Below are positions 51,767 to 60,653 of a DNA stretch of 64,000 nucleotides, one piece after another. Positions within the stretch are counted from its first letter, which is position 1. Each line of letters begins with the position of its first letter. The notes beneath the pieces are model-generated. The model had not been told where the DNA came from. It did not search any database and was given only the letters and a program-made list of their open reading frames with translations. This stretch comes from Amycolatopsis sacchari. Its GTDB lineage: Bacteria > Actinomycetota > Actinomycetes > Mycobacteriales > Pseudonocardiaceae. The position numbers and the translations under genes were made by a program. The DNA is taken from the NCBI RefSeq assembly GCF_900114035.1, contig NZ_FORP01000019.1, positions 62,001 to 126,000 of the forward strand, in the 5' to 3' direction.

Positions 51767-52939
51767 TCAGCGGGTGACGGGCAGGGAAAGCGCGGTGGCC
51801 GCGATCAGGTCGCGCTGGACCTCGTTGGTGCCGCCGCCGAAGGTGAGGATCAACGCGGCCCGGTGCGCGCGCTCGATACGGCCGCGCAGCACGGCGCCCG
51901 GCGAGCCCTCACGCACCACGGCCGCCGTGCCGAGGACCTCCATCAGCAGCCGGTACGCCTCGATCGCCATCTCCGTGCCGAACACCTTCGTCGCCGACGC
52001 CTCCGCCGGTTTCAGGTCCGGGGTCGAGGCGATGCGCCAGTTGCGCAGCTTCAGGTACTCGGCGTGGGCGTGCACGCGGGCCAGGTGCAGGCGCACCCAC
52101 TCCGCGTCGATCACGCGGCTGCCGTCCGGTTGTTTCGTCTCCTGCGCCCACCGCCGCACCTCGCGCAGCGCCGACCGGACCGGCGCGGCTGAGGTGAGCG
52201 CCACGCGTTCGTGGTTGAGCTGGTTGGTGATCAGTGGCCAGCCCGCGTTCTCCTCGCCGACCCGGGCCGTCACGGGCACGCGGACGTCGTCGTAGTAAGT
52301 CGCGCTCGTGCCGGCGCCCGCGACTGTGCGGACCTTCGTCCAGGAGAAGCCCTCGGCGTCCGTGGGCACGATCAGGATGCTCACGCCCTTGTGCCTGCGG
52401 GCCTCCGGATCGGTGCGCGCGGCGAGCCACACGTAGTCGGCGTACTCGATCAGGCTCGTCCACATCTTCTGGCCGTTGATCACGTAGGAGTCGCCGTCCC
52501 GGACGGCACGCGTGCGCAGCGACGCCAGGTCCGTGCCCGCCTCGGGCTCGGAGTAGCCGATCGAGAAGTGCAGCTCGCCCGCGGCGATCTTCGGCAGGTA
52601 GAACGCCTTCTGCTCCTCGGTGCCGAACCGCATGATGGTCGGCCCCACGGTGTTGACCGTCAGGAACGGCACGGGCACCCCGGCGACCGCCGCTTCGTCG
52701 GTGAAGATCAGCTGGTCCAGCATGGAGCGCGCCTGCCCGCCGTACTCCTCCGGCCAGCCGGTCGCGAGCCACCCCGCACGACCGAGGTCGCGCACGATCT
52801 CCTTGTACACCAAGCCGTTTCCGTACTCGCCACCCTCGCCGGCAAGCGCTTCCCGCCGCGCGGGCGTCATCAGCTCCGCGAAGTAGGCGCGTAGCTCGTT
52901 CCGCAGTTCCCGTTGTCGCGGGGTGTAGTCGATCCGCAC
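51767..52939 (-). CDS. fadE26: Acyl-CoA dehydrogenase subunit FadE26 (ChsE4)-like
   Basis: A 390-residue acyl-CoA dehydrogenase very similar in sequence to FadE26: GWPEEYGGQARSMLDQLIFT, HFSIGYSEPEAGTDLASLRT and VINGQKMWTSLIEYADYVWL, with the expected catalytic glutamate E244 in LNHERVAL. It catalyses the first dehydrogenation of steroid side-chain beta-oxidation with FadE27. It is the first gene of the leftward operon and its start lies 57 bases from a perfect KstR box, so derepression by a cholesterol metabolite is expected. Confidence 0.92.
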   Translation of the reverse strand: MRIDYTPRQRELRNELRAYFAELMTPARREALAGEGGEYGNGLVYKEIVRDLGRAGWLATGWPEEYGGQARSMLDQLIFTDEAAVAGVPVPFLTVNTVGPTIMRFGTEEQKAFYLPKIAAGELHFSIGYSEPEAGTDLASLRTRAVRDGDSYVINGQKMWTSLIEYADYVWLAARTDPEARRHKGVSILIVPTDAEGFSWTKVRTVAGAGTSATYYDDVRVPVTARVGEENAGWPLITNQLNHERVALTSAAPVRSALREVRRWAQETKQPDGSRVIDAEWVRLHLARVHAHAEYLKLRNWRIASTPDLKPAEASATKVFGTEMAIEAYRLLMEVLGTAAVVREGSPGAVLRGRIERAHRAALILTFGGGTNEVQRDLIAATALSLPVTR

Positions 52940-52995
52940 GCGTCACCTCCGGGGCGCCCGGTCGTTCTGGTAGGGGACCGGACGCGGAGCTAGTC

Positions 52996-53009
52996 TAGAA
53001 CCTGTTCTA
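52996..53009. promoter_or_regulatory. KstR operator between fadE26 and fdxD
   Basis: TAGAACCTGTTCTA fits the KstR consensus TNNAACNNGTTNNA at every fixed position and is the core of the longer palindrome CTAGAACCTGTTCTAG (52995-53010). It lies in the 102-base divergent gap and can control fadE26-fadE27-fadD17 to the left and fdxD onward to the right. Confidence 0.9.
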
Positions 53010-53041
53010 GTTCTACCAGCTGCGACCGACGGGAGGAAGCC

Positions 53042-53233
53042 GTGCGCGTGGAAGTCGACCGCGACCTGTGCGAGGCGAACGAGGTGTGTGTCGGGTTCGC
53101 GCCCGCCGTGTTCGCGCTGGACGACGAGGACGAGTTGGTCGTCAACTCCGCCGAGGTGCCGCCCGAAGAAGTAGAACGTGTTACTCAAGCTGTGGCTGCG
53201 TGCCCGAGGAATGCCCTGTTCATCCGCGATTAG
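53042..53233 (+). CDS. fdxD: FdxD-type [3Fe-4S] ferredoxin
   Basis: A 63-residue ferredoxin. The cluster ligands are C10, C16 and C54 (C-x2-N-x2-C and CPRNAL), with Asn13 at the position that is Cys in [4Fe-4S] proteins. This predicts a [3Fe-4S] cluster. M. tuberculosis FdxD, in the same place in the KstR regulon, also has Asn here. It probably supplies electrons to a steroid P450 or other oxygenase; none is encoded in the window. GGGAGGA precedes the GTG start. Confidence 0.9.
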   Translation: MRVEVDRDLCEANEVCVGFAPAVFALDDEDELVVNSAEVPPEEVERVTQAVAACPRNALFIRD

Positions 53234-53251
53234 CAGCCCCTTGCCTTCGGT

Positions 53252-53265
53252 GAGAACAGATTCTA
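53252..53265. promoter_or_regulatory. Degenerate KstR-like site
   Basis: GAGAACAGATTCTA matches six of eight fixed positions of TNNAACNNGTTNNA. It lies 59 bases upstream of the alcohol dehydrogenase start, after fdxD. It could be an internal operator, but is much weaker than the site at 52996. Confidence 0.4.
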
Positions 53266-53323
53266 GTCTGTGCCGGAGGAGGCGGGCCGACGACGGCTCG
53301 CCGCGCCAGCGAGGAGGCTGCCC

Positions 53324-54412
53324 GTGAGAGCCGCCGTACTGAACGCGATCGGCGATGACAAGCTCGAGCTGCGTGACGACGTCACCACCGTGGATCCCGG
53401 GCCCCACGAGGTGCGCATCCGCGTGCGGGCCTCCGGCATCTGCCACAGCGATCTCTCCGCGATGGACGGCACGCTGCCCGCGCTCGCGCCGGGCATCGTC
53501 GGGCACGAGGGCGCCGGGGAGGTCGTCGAAGTCGGTTCGGCGGTGGCGCAGCTCGCTCCCGGCGACCACGTCACCGTCTCGTTCGTCCCGCCGTGCGGCA
53601 ACTGCCCGAACTGCCTGCGGGGCGAGCCGAACCTGTGTTCCGTGCACGCGATCGCCGCGTTCACCACGCCGCGGTTCCGCCTCGGTGACACGCCGGTGTT
53701 CGGGTACGCCGGGCTCGGGACGTTCGCCGACGAGCTCGTCGTGCCGGCTTCGGGCGCGATCAAGGTCGATCCCGACGTGCCGTTCGAGACTGCCGCGCTC
53801 ATCGCGTGCGGGGTGCTCACGGGCGTGGGCGCGGTGCTCAACACCGCGAAGGTGCGCCCGGGCTCGACGGTCGTCGTGATCGGGTGCGGCGGCGTGGGCA
53901 TCTCGGTCATCCAGGGCGCGCGGCTGGCCGGGGCGACGACGATCGTCGCCGTCGACCCCGTCGAGGGCAAGCACGCCATCGCGAAGCGGTTCGGCGCCAC
54001 GCACGCGACCACACCGGAGGGGCTGGAGGAGCTGAAGCAGCAGGTCACCAACGCCGAGGGGTTCGACTACGCCTTCGACGTCGTGGGCCTGCCGGTCACC
54101 ATCCGGTCGGCGTGGGACAGCGCGCGGCGCGGCGGCTCGGTGGTCGTCGTCGGGGCGGGCCGCGGGGACGCGATGGTGCAGTTCAGCGCGCAGGAGCTGT
54201 TCCTGCACGACAAGAAGATCCTCGGCTCCTTCTACGGTTCCTCGCACGTGCACCACGACACCGGGCAGATGCTGCGGTTCTGGCGCGCCGGCCTGCTGGA
54301 CCTCGACGGCATGATCTCCCGGCGGCTGACCTTCGACGAGCTCAACGACGGGCTCGCCGTCCTGCGTGAGGGCAGCACGGACGTCATCCGCCAGGTGGTG
54401 ACCCTCGGGTGA
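53324..54412 (+). CDS. Zinc-dependent alcohol dehydrogenase
   Basis: A 362-residue class III-like medium-chain dehydrogenase. The catalytic zinc site includes C and H in SGICHSDLSAM and GHEGAGEVVEVG. The structural zinc lobe is CGNCPNCLRGEPNLC. The Rossmann loop is GCGGVGISVIQGARLAG. It oxidises an alcohol with NAD+. GAGGAGG six bases before the GTG at 53324 sets the start. It is coupled by GTGA to hsd4A and travels with an aldehyde dehydrogenase, suggesting stepwise alcohol-to-acid oxidation, possibly of a hydroxylated sterol side chain (inference). Confidence 0.88.
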   Translation: MRAAVLNAIGDDKLELRDDVTTVDPGPHEVRIRVRASGICHSDLSAMDGTLPALAPGIVGHEGAGEVVEVGSAVAQLAPGDHVTVSFVPPCGNCPNCLRGEPNLCSVHAIAAFTTPRFRLGDTPVFGYAGLGTFADELVVPASGAIKVDPDVPFETAALIACGVLTGVGAVLNTAKVRPGSTVVVIGCGGVGISVIQGARLAGATTIVAVDPVEGKHAIAKRFGATHATTPEGLEELKQQVTNAEGFDYAFDVVGLPVTIRSAWDSARRGGSVVVVGAGRGDAMVQFSAQELFLHDKKILGSFYGSSHVHHDTGQMLRFWRAGLLDLDGMISRRLTFDELNDGLAVLREGSTDVIRQVVTLG

Positions 54413-55236
54413 ACCGCGTCGCCATCGTCACCGGCGCCGGAGCCGGGCTCGGGCGCGCGGAGGCCCTCGCGCTCGCCCGCGACGGCGTCGCCGTGGTGGT
54501 CAACGACGTCGCCGAGACCGACGTGGTGGACGAGATCGAGGCGGCGGGCGGGAAAGCCTTGCTGGTCAAGGGAGATGTGGGCGAGCGGGAGACCGCCGCC
54601 GCGCTCGTGGCCGTCGCGCTCGAGCACTTCGGCGGGCTGCACGTCGTGGTGAACAACGCGGGGGTGCTGCGGGACCGGATGATCTTCTCGATGTCCGACG
54701 AGGAGTGGGACACGGTCATCAGGGTGCACCTGCGGGGGCACTTCCTGTTGACGCGCAACGCGACCGCGCACTGGCGTCAGCAGTCCAAAGTGGACGGAAA
54801 TCCTGTCTACGCCAGGATCGTCAACACTTCGTCGGAGGCGTTCCTCTTCGGCTCGGCCGGACAACCCAACTACGCCGCCGCCAAGGCCGGGATCGCGGCG
54901 CTCACCGTGGCCACCGCCCGCGGCTGCGCGCGCTACGGCGTCCGTGCCAACGCGATCTGCCCCCGCGCCCGCACGGCGATGACGCAGGCGGCCTTCGGGG
55001 ACGCGCCCGAAGGACCCGACCCGCTTTCGGTGGACCACGTCGCCCCGTTCGTCGCCTTCCTCGCCTCGCCCGAGGCGGAACCCGTCAACGGCCAGGTCTT
55101 CGTCGTGCACGGCGGGAAGGTCGCGCTCGTGCGGCCGCCGTCGCTGGAACGCACGTGGGATCTCGCCGGACTTTCCGAGCTGCCAGCCCATTTCGCCGGC
55201 CGCGACCAGATGTTCGCCAGTCAGGAGCTGCTATGA
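54409..55236 (+). CDS. hsd4A: Hsd4A-like short-chain dehydrogenase (Rv3502c type)
   Basis: A 275-residue SDR. The NAD loop is TGAGAGLGR and the catalytic residues lie in NTSSEAFLF and NYAAAKAG (Tyr-x3-Lys). The match to M. tuberculosis Rv3502c is extensive (RDRMIFSMSDEEWDTVIRVH, LRGHFLLTRNA, ICPRARTAMT). Hsd4A in mycobacteria oxidises 17-beta-hydroxysteroids and 3-hydroxyacyl-CoA side-chain intermediates. It starts at the GTG in the GTGA overlap with the alcohol dehydrogenase. It replaces the position Rv3502c holds between fdxD and yrbE4A, with three extra genes around it. Confidence 0.87.
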   Translation: MNRVAIVTGAGAGLGRAEALALARDGVAVVVNDVAETDVVDEIEAAGGKALLVKGDVGERETAAALVAVALEHFGGLHVVVNNAGVLRDRMIFSMSDEEWDTVIRVHLRGHFLLTRNATAHWRQQSKVDGNPVYARIVNTSSEAFLFGSAGQPNYAAAKAGIAALTVATARGCARYGVRANAICPRARTAMTQAAFGDAPEGPDPLSVDHVAPFVAFLASPEAEPVNGQVFVVHGGKVALVRPPSLERTWDLAGLSELPAHFAGRDQMFASQELL

Positions 55237-56741
55237 CCCTCACCGTGCAACCGCACCGCGAATCCGTCGGGCTCAAGACCGGGCAGCTGCTCGTCGACGG
55301 CCAGTGGGGTCCCGGCGGCGGCGGAACCTGGACCCACCTGCACCCCGCCACCGGCGAGGCGATCGGCGAGTTCGCCGTGGCGACGGCCGAGGACGTGGAC
55401 GCGGCGGTGTCGGCCGCCCGCCGTGCCTTCGACTCCGGCGCCTGGTCGAACTCCCGGGCGGGCACGCGGATCAAGCTGCTGCACCGCTACGCCGAGGCGT
55501 TGCGCGAGCACGCCGAGGAGCTGCGTGCGTTGCAGGCGCTGGACAACTCGGTGCCGTTGTCGTTCAGCGGGAACATCTACGCGACCTCGGTCGAGGCCGC
55601 CGCGGACGTGTTCGACCACCACGCCGGGTGGGTGGACAAGCTCGGCGGGCAGACGCTGCCGCCGTACCAGGGCGGCGACCACCTCGCGATGACGTTCCGC
55701 GAACCCGTCGGCGTCGTCGCGGCGATCCTGCCCTGGAACGCGCCGTTCCTGCTGTTCGCCCAGAAGCTCGCGCCCGCGCTGGGCGCCGGGTGCACGGTGG
55801 TGCTCAAGCCGTCGGAGTACTGCACGTTCACGGTGCTGCGGATGGTCGAGCTGCTCGTCGAGGCGGGGTTGCCGCCGGGCACGCTCAACGTCGTGACGGG
55901 GCCCGGCGATCCGGTCGGGGAAGCGCTCATCACGCACCGGGACGTGGACAAGATCAGCTTCACCGGCAGCCGTCGCGTCGGGCAGCGGATCGTCGAAGCG
56001 TCGGCCGGGACGCTCAAGCGGGTTTCGCTGGAGCTGGGCGGCAAGAGCCCGGCGCTCGTCTTCGCGGACGCGCCGAACGTCGGGCTCGCGGCCGCGACGA
56101 CGATCGGCGCGGTCACGATGGGCCTGTCCGGGCAGGCGTGCGTCGCGAACACGCGCGCGCTCGTGCACCGGGAGGTCTACGACGAGTTCCTCGCCGCCGC
56201 GCAGGGCATGGCCGCGGCCATCACCTACGGCGACCCGTTCGACCCGGGCGTGCTGGCGTGCCCGCTGATCAACGAACGCCAGCTGGAGCGGGTGCTCGGC
56301 TACATCGAGCGCGGCAAGGAGGAGGGGCGGCTGGTCACCGGCGGCGAACGGCTCGGCGGCGACCTCGCGGCCGGGAACTTCGTGTCCCCGACGATCTTCG
56401 CCGACGTCGCCAACGACGCGACGATCGCGCAGGAGGAGATCTTCGGCCCGGTGCTGGCGGTCGTGCCGTTCTCCGAGGAGGACGAGGCCGTCCGGCTCGC
56501 CAACGACACCGAGTACGGGCTCGGTGCGAGCGTCTTCTCCGCCGACGCCCAGCGCGCCTTCCGCGTCTCACGCAAGCTGCGGGCCGGGACGATCGGCGTC
56601 AACGGCTTCCAGATCGAGCCGCACCTGCCGTTCGGCGGGTTCAAGCAGTCCGGGCTGGGCCGCGAGGGCGGGTTGTCGTCGATCGAGGCGTACACCGAGC
56701 TGAAGTCGGTGTTCATGCCGCTGACGGACGAGATGATGTAG
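55233..56741 (+). CDS. NAD(P)-dependent aldehyde dehydrogenase
   Basis: A 502-residue ALDH-superfamily enzyme. The cofactor motif is ILPWNAPFLLF, the general base Glu is in LELGGKSP, and the nucleophile Cys is in GQACVANTR. The C-terminal motif PFGGFKQSGLGREGG is intact. It oxidises an aldehyde to an acid. ATGA overlap with hsd4A places it in the KstR-controlled operon. Likely substrates are aldehydes made by the alcohol dehydrogenase two genes upstream, such as sterol side-chain aldehydes (inference). It is adjacent, with no gap, to the next SDR. Confidence 0.88.
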   Translation: MTLTVQPHRESVGLKTGQLLVDGQWGPGGGGTWTHLHPATGEAIGEFAVATAEDVDAAVSAARRAFDSGAWSNSRAGTRIKLLHRYAEALREHAEELRALQALDNSVPLSFSGNIYATSVEAAADVFDHHAGWVDKLGGQTLPPYQGGDHLAMTFREPVGVVAAILPWNAPFLLFAQKLAPALGAGCTVVLKPSEYCTFTVLRMVELLVEAGLPPGTLNVVTGPGDPVGEALITHRDVDKISFTGSRRVGQRIVEASAGTLKRVSLELGGKSPALVFADAPNVGLAAATTIGAVTMGLSGQACVANTRALVHREVYDEFLAAAQGMAAAITYGDPFDPGVLACPLINERQLERVLGYIERGKEEGRLVTGGERLGGDLAAGNFVSPTIFADVANDATIAQEEIFGPVLAVVPFSEEDEAVRLANDTEYGLGASVFSADAQRAFRVSRKLRAGTIGVNGFQIEPHLPFGGFKQSGLGREGGLSSIEAYTELKSVFMPLTDEMM

Positions 56742-57497
56742 ATGGGCAGGCTCGACGGGAAGGTCGCGTTGATCACCGGTGCGGCACGTGGCCAGGGCGC
56801 CGCGGCCGCCCGGCGGTTCGTCGCCGAGGGCGCGCGCGTGACGATCGCCGACGTCCTCGACGACGAGGGCAAGGCGCTCGCCGACGAGCTCGGCGCGGCC
56901 TACCAGCACCTCGACGTGTCCAGCGAGGACGACTGGGCTGCGGCGGTCGAGCGCACGGTGGACGAGTTCGGCTCGCTGACCGTGCTGGTCAACAACGCGG
57001 GGATCCTGCACTTTTCGGAACTCGCGAAGACCAGCCTTGCCGACTACGAACGGGTCATCAGGGTCAACCAGATCGGCGCGTTTCTCGGCATGCGCTCGGT
57101 CGTTGAACCCATGTCCCACGCGGGAGCCGGTTCGATCGTCAACGTGTCCTCAGTGGAAGGACTGGCCGGGATGCCCTACCTCGTCGCCTACACCGCGAGC
57201 AAGTTCGCGATCCGCGGGATGACGAAGGTGGCCGCGCTGGAGCTCGGGCGCAAGGGCATCCGGGTCAACTCCGTGCACCCGGGCATGATCGACACCGCGA
57301 TGGTGTCGGAGGCCGCGGGGGGCGCCGAGATCGACACGTCCTGGGTGGGCAAGAAGGTGGCGCTGGGCCGGGTCGGGCAGCCGGAGGAGATCGCGAGCCT
57401 CGTGGTCTTCCTCGCCAGCGACGAAAGCTCGTACAGCACGGGCGCGGAGTTCGTCGCCGACGGCGGTGCGACGGCTACGCATGCCCTGAAGATGTGA
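56742..57497 (+). CDS. FabG3-like hydroxysteroid dehydrogenase (SDR)
   Basis: A 251-residue classical SDR. The NAD loop is TGAARGQGAA, and the catalytic Ser/Tyr/Lys are in NVSSVEGLAGMPYLVAYTAS and KFAIRG. The closest remembered match is M. tuberculosis FabG3 (Rv2002), a 20-beta-hydroxysteroid dehydrogenase, sharing SSVEGLAG and FLASDESSYSTGAEFV. It starts at the ATG immediately after the aldehyde dehydrogenase stop. The position between hsd4A and mce4 is not the mycobacterial arrangement. A steroid substrate is likely but inferred. Confidence 0.82.
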   Translation: MGRLDGKVALITGAARGQGAAAARRFVAEGARVTIADVLDDEGKALADELGAAYQHLDVSSEDDWAAAVERTVDEFGSLTVLVNNAGILHFSELAKTSLADYERVIRVNQIGAFLGMRSVVEPMSHAGAGSIVNVSSVEGLAGMPYLVAYTASKFAIRGMTKVAALELGRKGIRVNSVHPGMIDTAMVSEAAGGAEIDTSWVGKKVALGRVGQPEEIASLVVFLASDESSYSTGAEFVADGGATATHALKM

Positions 57498-57586
57498 CCG
57501 CGGCGCGACAGCGCCTCCGTGAGGGGTGGTGGTCGGGCTGGCGGGTGGGCGAGTGATCAACTTCACCGGGAGGGCGCCGATCCGAT

Positions 57587-57622
57587 CATGTGAACACCGC
57601 TAACGGAAAGCGGGCACACATG
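57587..57622. promoter_or_regulatory. Nested inverted repeats in the mce4 leader
   Basis: CATGTG (57587-57592) and CACATG (57617-57622) enclose CCGCT (57597-57601) and AGCGG (57609-57613). They lie in the 173-base gap before yrbE4A, 49-84 bases from its start. This may be a separate operator or an mRNA structure. No KstR box was seen in this gap. Confidence 0.35.
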
Positions 57623-57670
57623 GTGAGCGAGACTCACGAGCGACGAGGCTGAGGGGTCGGCGGAGGTGTG

Positions 57671-58465
57671 ATGGGTTCGCGCAGTGGCACGGTCGCGGTG
57701 CCGGGCTCCGCCGCGCTGGCTCAGGTGGGGCGGCTCGCGACGCTGGGCTGGGAGGTGCTGTGCGCGATCCCGCGCCGGCCGTTCCAGTTCCGCGAGTGGA
57801 TCCAGCAGTGCTGGTTCTTCGCCAGCGTCACGATCCTGCCCACCGCGCTCGTCGCGATCCCGTTCGGCGCCGTGATCGCGCTGCAGCTCGGTTCGCTCAC
57901 GCAGCAGATCGGCGCGCAGTCGTTCACCGGCGCCGCGAGCGCGCTCGCGATCGTGCAGCAGGCGTCGCCGCTCATCACCGCCCTGCTCGTCGCGGGCGCG
58001 GGCGGCAGCGCGGTCTGCGCGGACATCGGCGCGCGGAAGATCCGCGAGGAGATCGACGCGATGGAGGTGCTCGGGGTCAACCCGATCCAGCGCCTCGTGG
58101 TGCCGCGCGTGCTGGCCGCGATCGTCGTGTCGATCCTGCTCAACGGGCTGGTCAGCGTGGTCGGCGTGCTCGGCGGCTACTTCTTCAACGTCGTGATGCA
58201 GGGCGGCACGCCGGGCGCGTACCTGGCGAGCTTCAACGCGCTCGCGCAGCTGCCGGACCTCTACGTCAGCGAGGTCAAGGCGCTGCTGTACGGGTTCGTC
58301 GCCGGCGTGGTCGCCGCCTTCCGCGGGCTCAACCCGTCCGGCGGGCCGAAGGGCGTCGGCGACGCGGTGAACCAGGCCGTCGTGATCACGTTCCTGCTGC
58401 TGTTCCTGATCAACGTGGTGCTGACCGCCATCTACCTGCGGGTCGTACCACCGAAGGCGTTGTGA
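57671..58465 (+). CDS. yrbE4A: YrbE4A permease of the Mce4 sterol importer
   Basis: A 264-residue MlaE-family membrane protein with about five to six hydrophobic segments. The family loop EEIDAMEVLGVNPIQRLVVP and GSAVCADIGARKIRE are present. With YrbE4B it forms the inner-membrane channel of Mce4, a sterol (cholesterol) ABC-type importer powered by an MceG ATPase encoded elsewhere. GGAGG lies four bases before the ATG at 57671; a GTG just before it (57668) is also possible. It heads the yrbE4A-mce4E run, all joined by overlaps. Confidence 0.9.
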   Translation: MGSRSGTVAVPGSAALAQVGRLATLGWEVLCAIPRRPFQFREWIQQCWFFASVTILPTALVAIPFGAVIALQLGSLTQQIGAQSFTGAASALAIVQQASPLITALLVAGAGGSAVCADIGARKIREEIDAMEVLGVNPIQRLVVPRVLAAIVVSILLNGLVSVVGVLGGYFFNVVMQGGTPGAYLASFNALAQLPDLYVSEVKALLYGFVAGVVAAFRGLNPSGGPKGVGDAVNQAVVITFLLLFLINVVLTAIYLRVVPPKAL

Positions 58466-59325
58466 TGACGACCGAGGCGCTGGAGGCGGACGAGCGGCCG
58501 GACCGGACGCTCGAACTCATCGCGCGCCCGGGTGCGATCTTCGAGGGCTTCGGGGAACAGCTGTCGTTCTACGTGCGGGCGCTCGCGTGGGCGCCCAGGA
58601 CGTTGCGCCGCTACCTCCGCGAGACGCTGCGGCTGCTGACCGAGGTGTGCTTCGGCACCGGCGGCCTCGCCGTGATCGGCGGCACGCTCGGCGTGATGAT
58701 CGGCATGACGATGTTCACCGGGCTCATCGTCGGCATGCAGGGCTACGCGGCGCTCAACCAGCTCGGCACCGCCGCGCTGACCGGGTTCATCTCGGCCTAC
58801 TTCAACACCCGCGAGGTCGCGCCGCTAGCCGCGGGGCTCGCGTTGTCGGCGACCGTGGGCTGCGGGTTCACCGCGCAGCTGGGTGCGATGCGCATCTCCG
58901 AGGAGATCGACGCGCTCGAAGTGATGGCCGTGCCGAGCATGCCGTACCTCGTGACCACGCGCGTGCTCGCTGGGATCGCCGCCGTGATCCCGCTCTACGC
59001 CGTGGGCCTGCTGTCGTCCTACCTCGCCTCGCGGCAGATCACCGTGTGGCTCTACGGCCAGTCCGCGGGCACCTACGACCACTACTTCACGCTGTTCCTG
59101 CCGCCGGAGGACGTGCTCTGGTCGTTCCTGAAGGTGATCTTCTTCAGCGCGATCGTGATCCTGTCCCACTGCTACTACGGCTACACGGCGACGGGCGGCC
59201 CGGCGGGCGTCGGGGTCGCGGTCGGCCGGGCGGTGCGCACGTCGATCGTGCTGATCTCGCTGCTCGACTTCTTCCTCAGCCTCGCGATCTGGGGCGCGAC
59301 GACGACGGTGAGGATCTCGGGATGA
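58465..59325 (+). CDS. yrbE4B: YrbE4B permease of the Mce4 sterol importer
   Basis: A 286-residue MlaE-family protein. The EEIDALEVMAVPSMPYLVTT loop and GCGFTAQLGAMRISE mark the ATPase-interacting region. The N-terminal 35 residues are cytoplasmic. It is the partner of YrbE4A. The ATG shares its first base with the yrbE4A stop (TGATG). A GTG three bases upstream is also in frame but less favoured. Confidence 0.9.
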   Translation: MTTEALEADERPDRTLELIARPGAIFEGFGEQLSFYVRALAWAPRTLRRYLRETLRLLTEVCFGTGGLAVIGGTLGVMIGMTMFTGLIVGMQGYAALNQLGTAALTGFISAYFNTREVAPLAAGLALSATVGCGFTAQLGAMRISEEIDALEVMAVPSMPYLVTTRVLAGIAAVIPLYAVGLLSSYLASRQITVWLYGQSAGTYDHYFTLFLPPEDVLWSFLKVIFFSAIVILSHCYYGYTATGGPAGVGVAVGRAVRTSIVLISLLDFFLSLAIWGATTTVRISG

Positions 59326-60653
59326 ACCGGGCGATCCTGCGGCGCCGCCTGTGGCACCAGCTGCTGGGACTGGTCTTCCTCGTCGTGTGCGCGTTGTTCT
59401 TCGTCACCACGGTCGCGATCTACAAGAAGGCGTTCACGCCGGTGGACATGGTGCGGCTGGAGACCGACCACGTCGGCAACCAGCTCGTCGCCGGGTCGGA
59501 TGTGAAGATCCGCGGGGTCGTGGTCGGGGAGGTGCGCTCGGTCAACGCGCTGGGCGACCACGCGGCGATCGACCTGGCGCTGGACCCGGGCAAGATCGGG
59601 CAGATCCCGTCGAACGTGTCGGCGCGGCTGCTGCCGAAGACGTTGTTCGGCGAGCGTTACGTGGCGTTGCAGCTGCCCGAGCGGCCGTCACACGAGCCGC
59701 TGGCGGCGGGCGACGTCATCCCGCAGGACCGCAGCAGTTCGGCGATCGAGCTGGAGAAGGTGCTCGACGACGTGATGCCGCTGCTGCAGTCCGTGCAGCC
59801 GCAGAAGCTGTCCGCCACCTTGAGCGCCGTCTCGACGGCGTTGCAGGGCCGCGGGGAAGAGCTGGGGCGGACGCTGACGCAGCTGTCGGACTACCTCAGC
59901 GGCCTCAACCCGTCCCTGCCGGACCTCAAGGCCGACATCACGAGCTTCGCCAACGTCACCGATGTCTACGACCGGGCCGCCCCGGACTTCCTGCAAGCGT
60001 TGTCCGATCTCACCACGACCAGCAAGACGATCGTCGACGAGCAGCAGCAGCTGACCAGGGTGTACGAGTCGGTGACGAACGTGTCGGCGGACCTCGGCAC
60101 CTTCCTGCGGGTCAACGAGAACAACATCATCCGGCTGACCACCACTGCGCAGTCCACATTGGACGTCCTGGCGAAGTACGCGCCCGAGTACCCGTGCATG
60201 CTGCAGCAGTTCGCGGAGTCCGTGCCCCGCGCGTACGAGGCGTTCGGTCACGGCACGGACGAGATGAACCACGTCACGATCCGGTTCATCGCCGACCGCA
60301 CGAAGTACCTGCCCGGCGAGGACGAGCCGCGGTACGAGGACAAGCGCGGCCCCCGCTGCTACCCGCAGGTCCTGCCGCCGGGGCGGTGGCCGCAGTACCC
60401 GCCGGGCGGGCCGATCAAGGACGGCTCGTCGCACCCGCCGGTGCCGCCGGGCGAGAACACCCCGTTGCCCAGCAACGGGATCATCGACGGCGGTTCGGGC
60501 ACGACGGGTTCGCCCGCCGGCTCGCCCGCCGAACAGGACCTCATCGGCGTGCTCGCCGCGCCCGCGATGGACACCACGCCCGACCAGGTGCCGGGCTGGG
60601 CGAGCCTGCTGGTCGGCCCGCTGTACCGCGGGGCGGAGGTGGACGTGCAGTGA
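59322..60653 (+). CDS. mce4A: Mce4A substrate-binding subunit
   Basis: A 443-residue Mce protein. One N-terminal membrane helix (WHQLLGLVFLVVCALFFVTT) leads to the MlaD/MCE beta domain (residues 40-120, VAGSDVKIRGVVVGEVRSVN), then a long helical needle (about 130-290) and a Pro/Gly-rich tail (PPGGPIKDGSSHPPVPPGEN). Mce subunits assemble into a hexameric tube carrying sterols across the cell wall. The tail is typical of Mce4A. It begins at the ATG overlapping the yrbE4B stop. Confidence 0.9.
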   Translation: MNRAILRRRLWHQLLGLVFLVVCALFFVTTVAIYKKAFTPVDMVRLETDHVGNQLVAGSDVKIRGVVVGEVRSVNALGDHAAIDLALDPGKIGQIPSNVSARLLPKTLFGERYVALQLPERPSHEPLAAGDVIPQDRSSSAIELEKVLDDVMPLLQSVQPQKLSATLSAVSTALQGRGEELGRTLTQLSDYLSGLNPSLPDLKADITSFANVTDVYDRAAPDFLQALSDLTTTSKTIVDEQQQLTRVYESVTNVSADLGTFLRVNENNIIRLTTTAQSTLDVLAKYAPEYPCMLQQFAESVPRAYEAFGHGTDEMNHVTIRFIADRTKYLPGEDEPRYEDKRGPRCYPQVLPPGRWPQYPPGGPIKDGSSHPPVPPGENTPLPSNGIIDGGSGTTGSPAGSPAEQDLIGVLAAPAMDTTPDQVPGWASLLVGPLYRGAEVDVQ

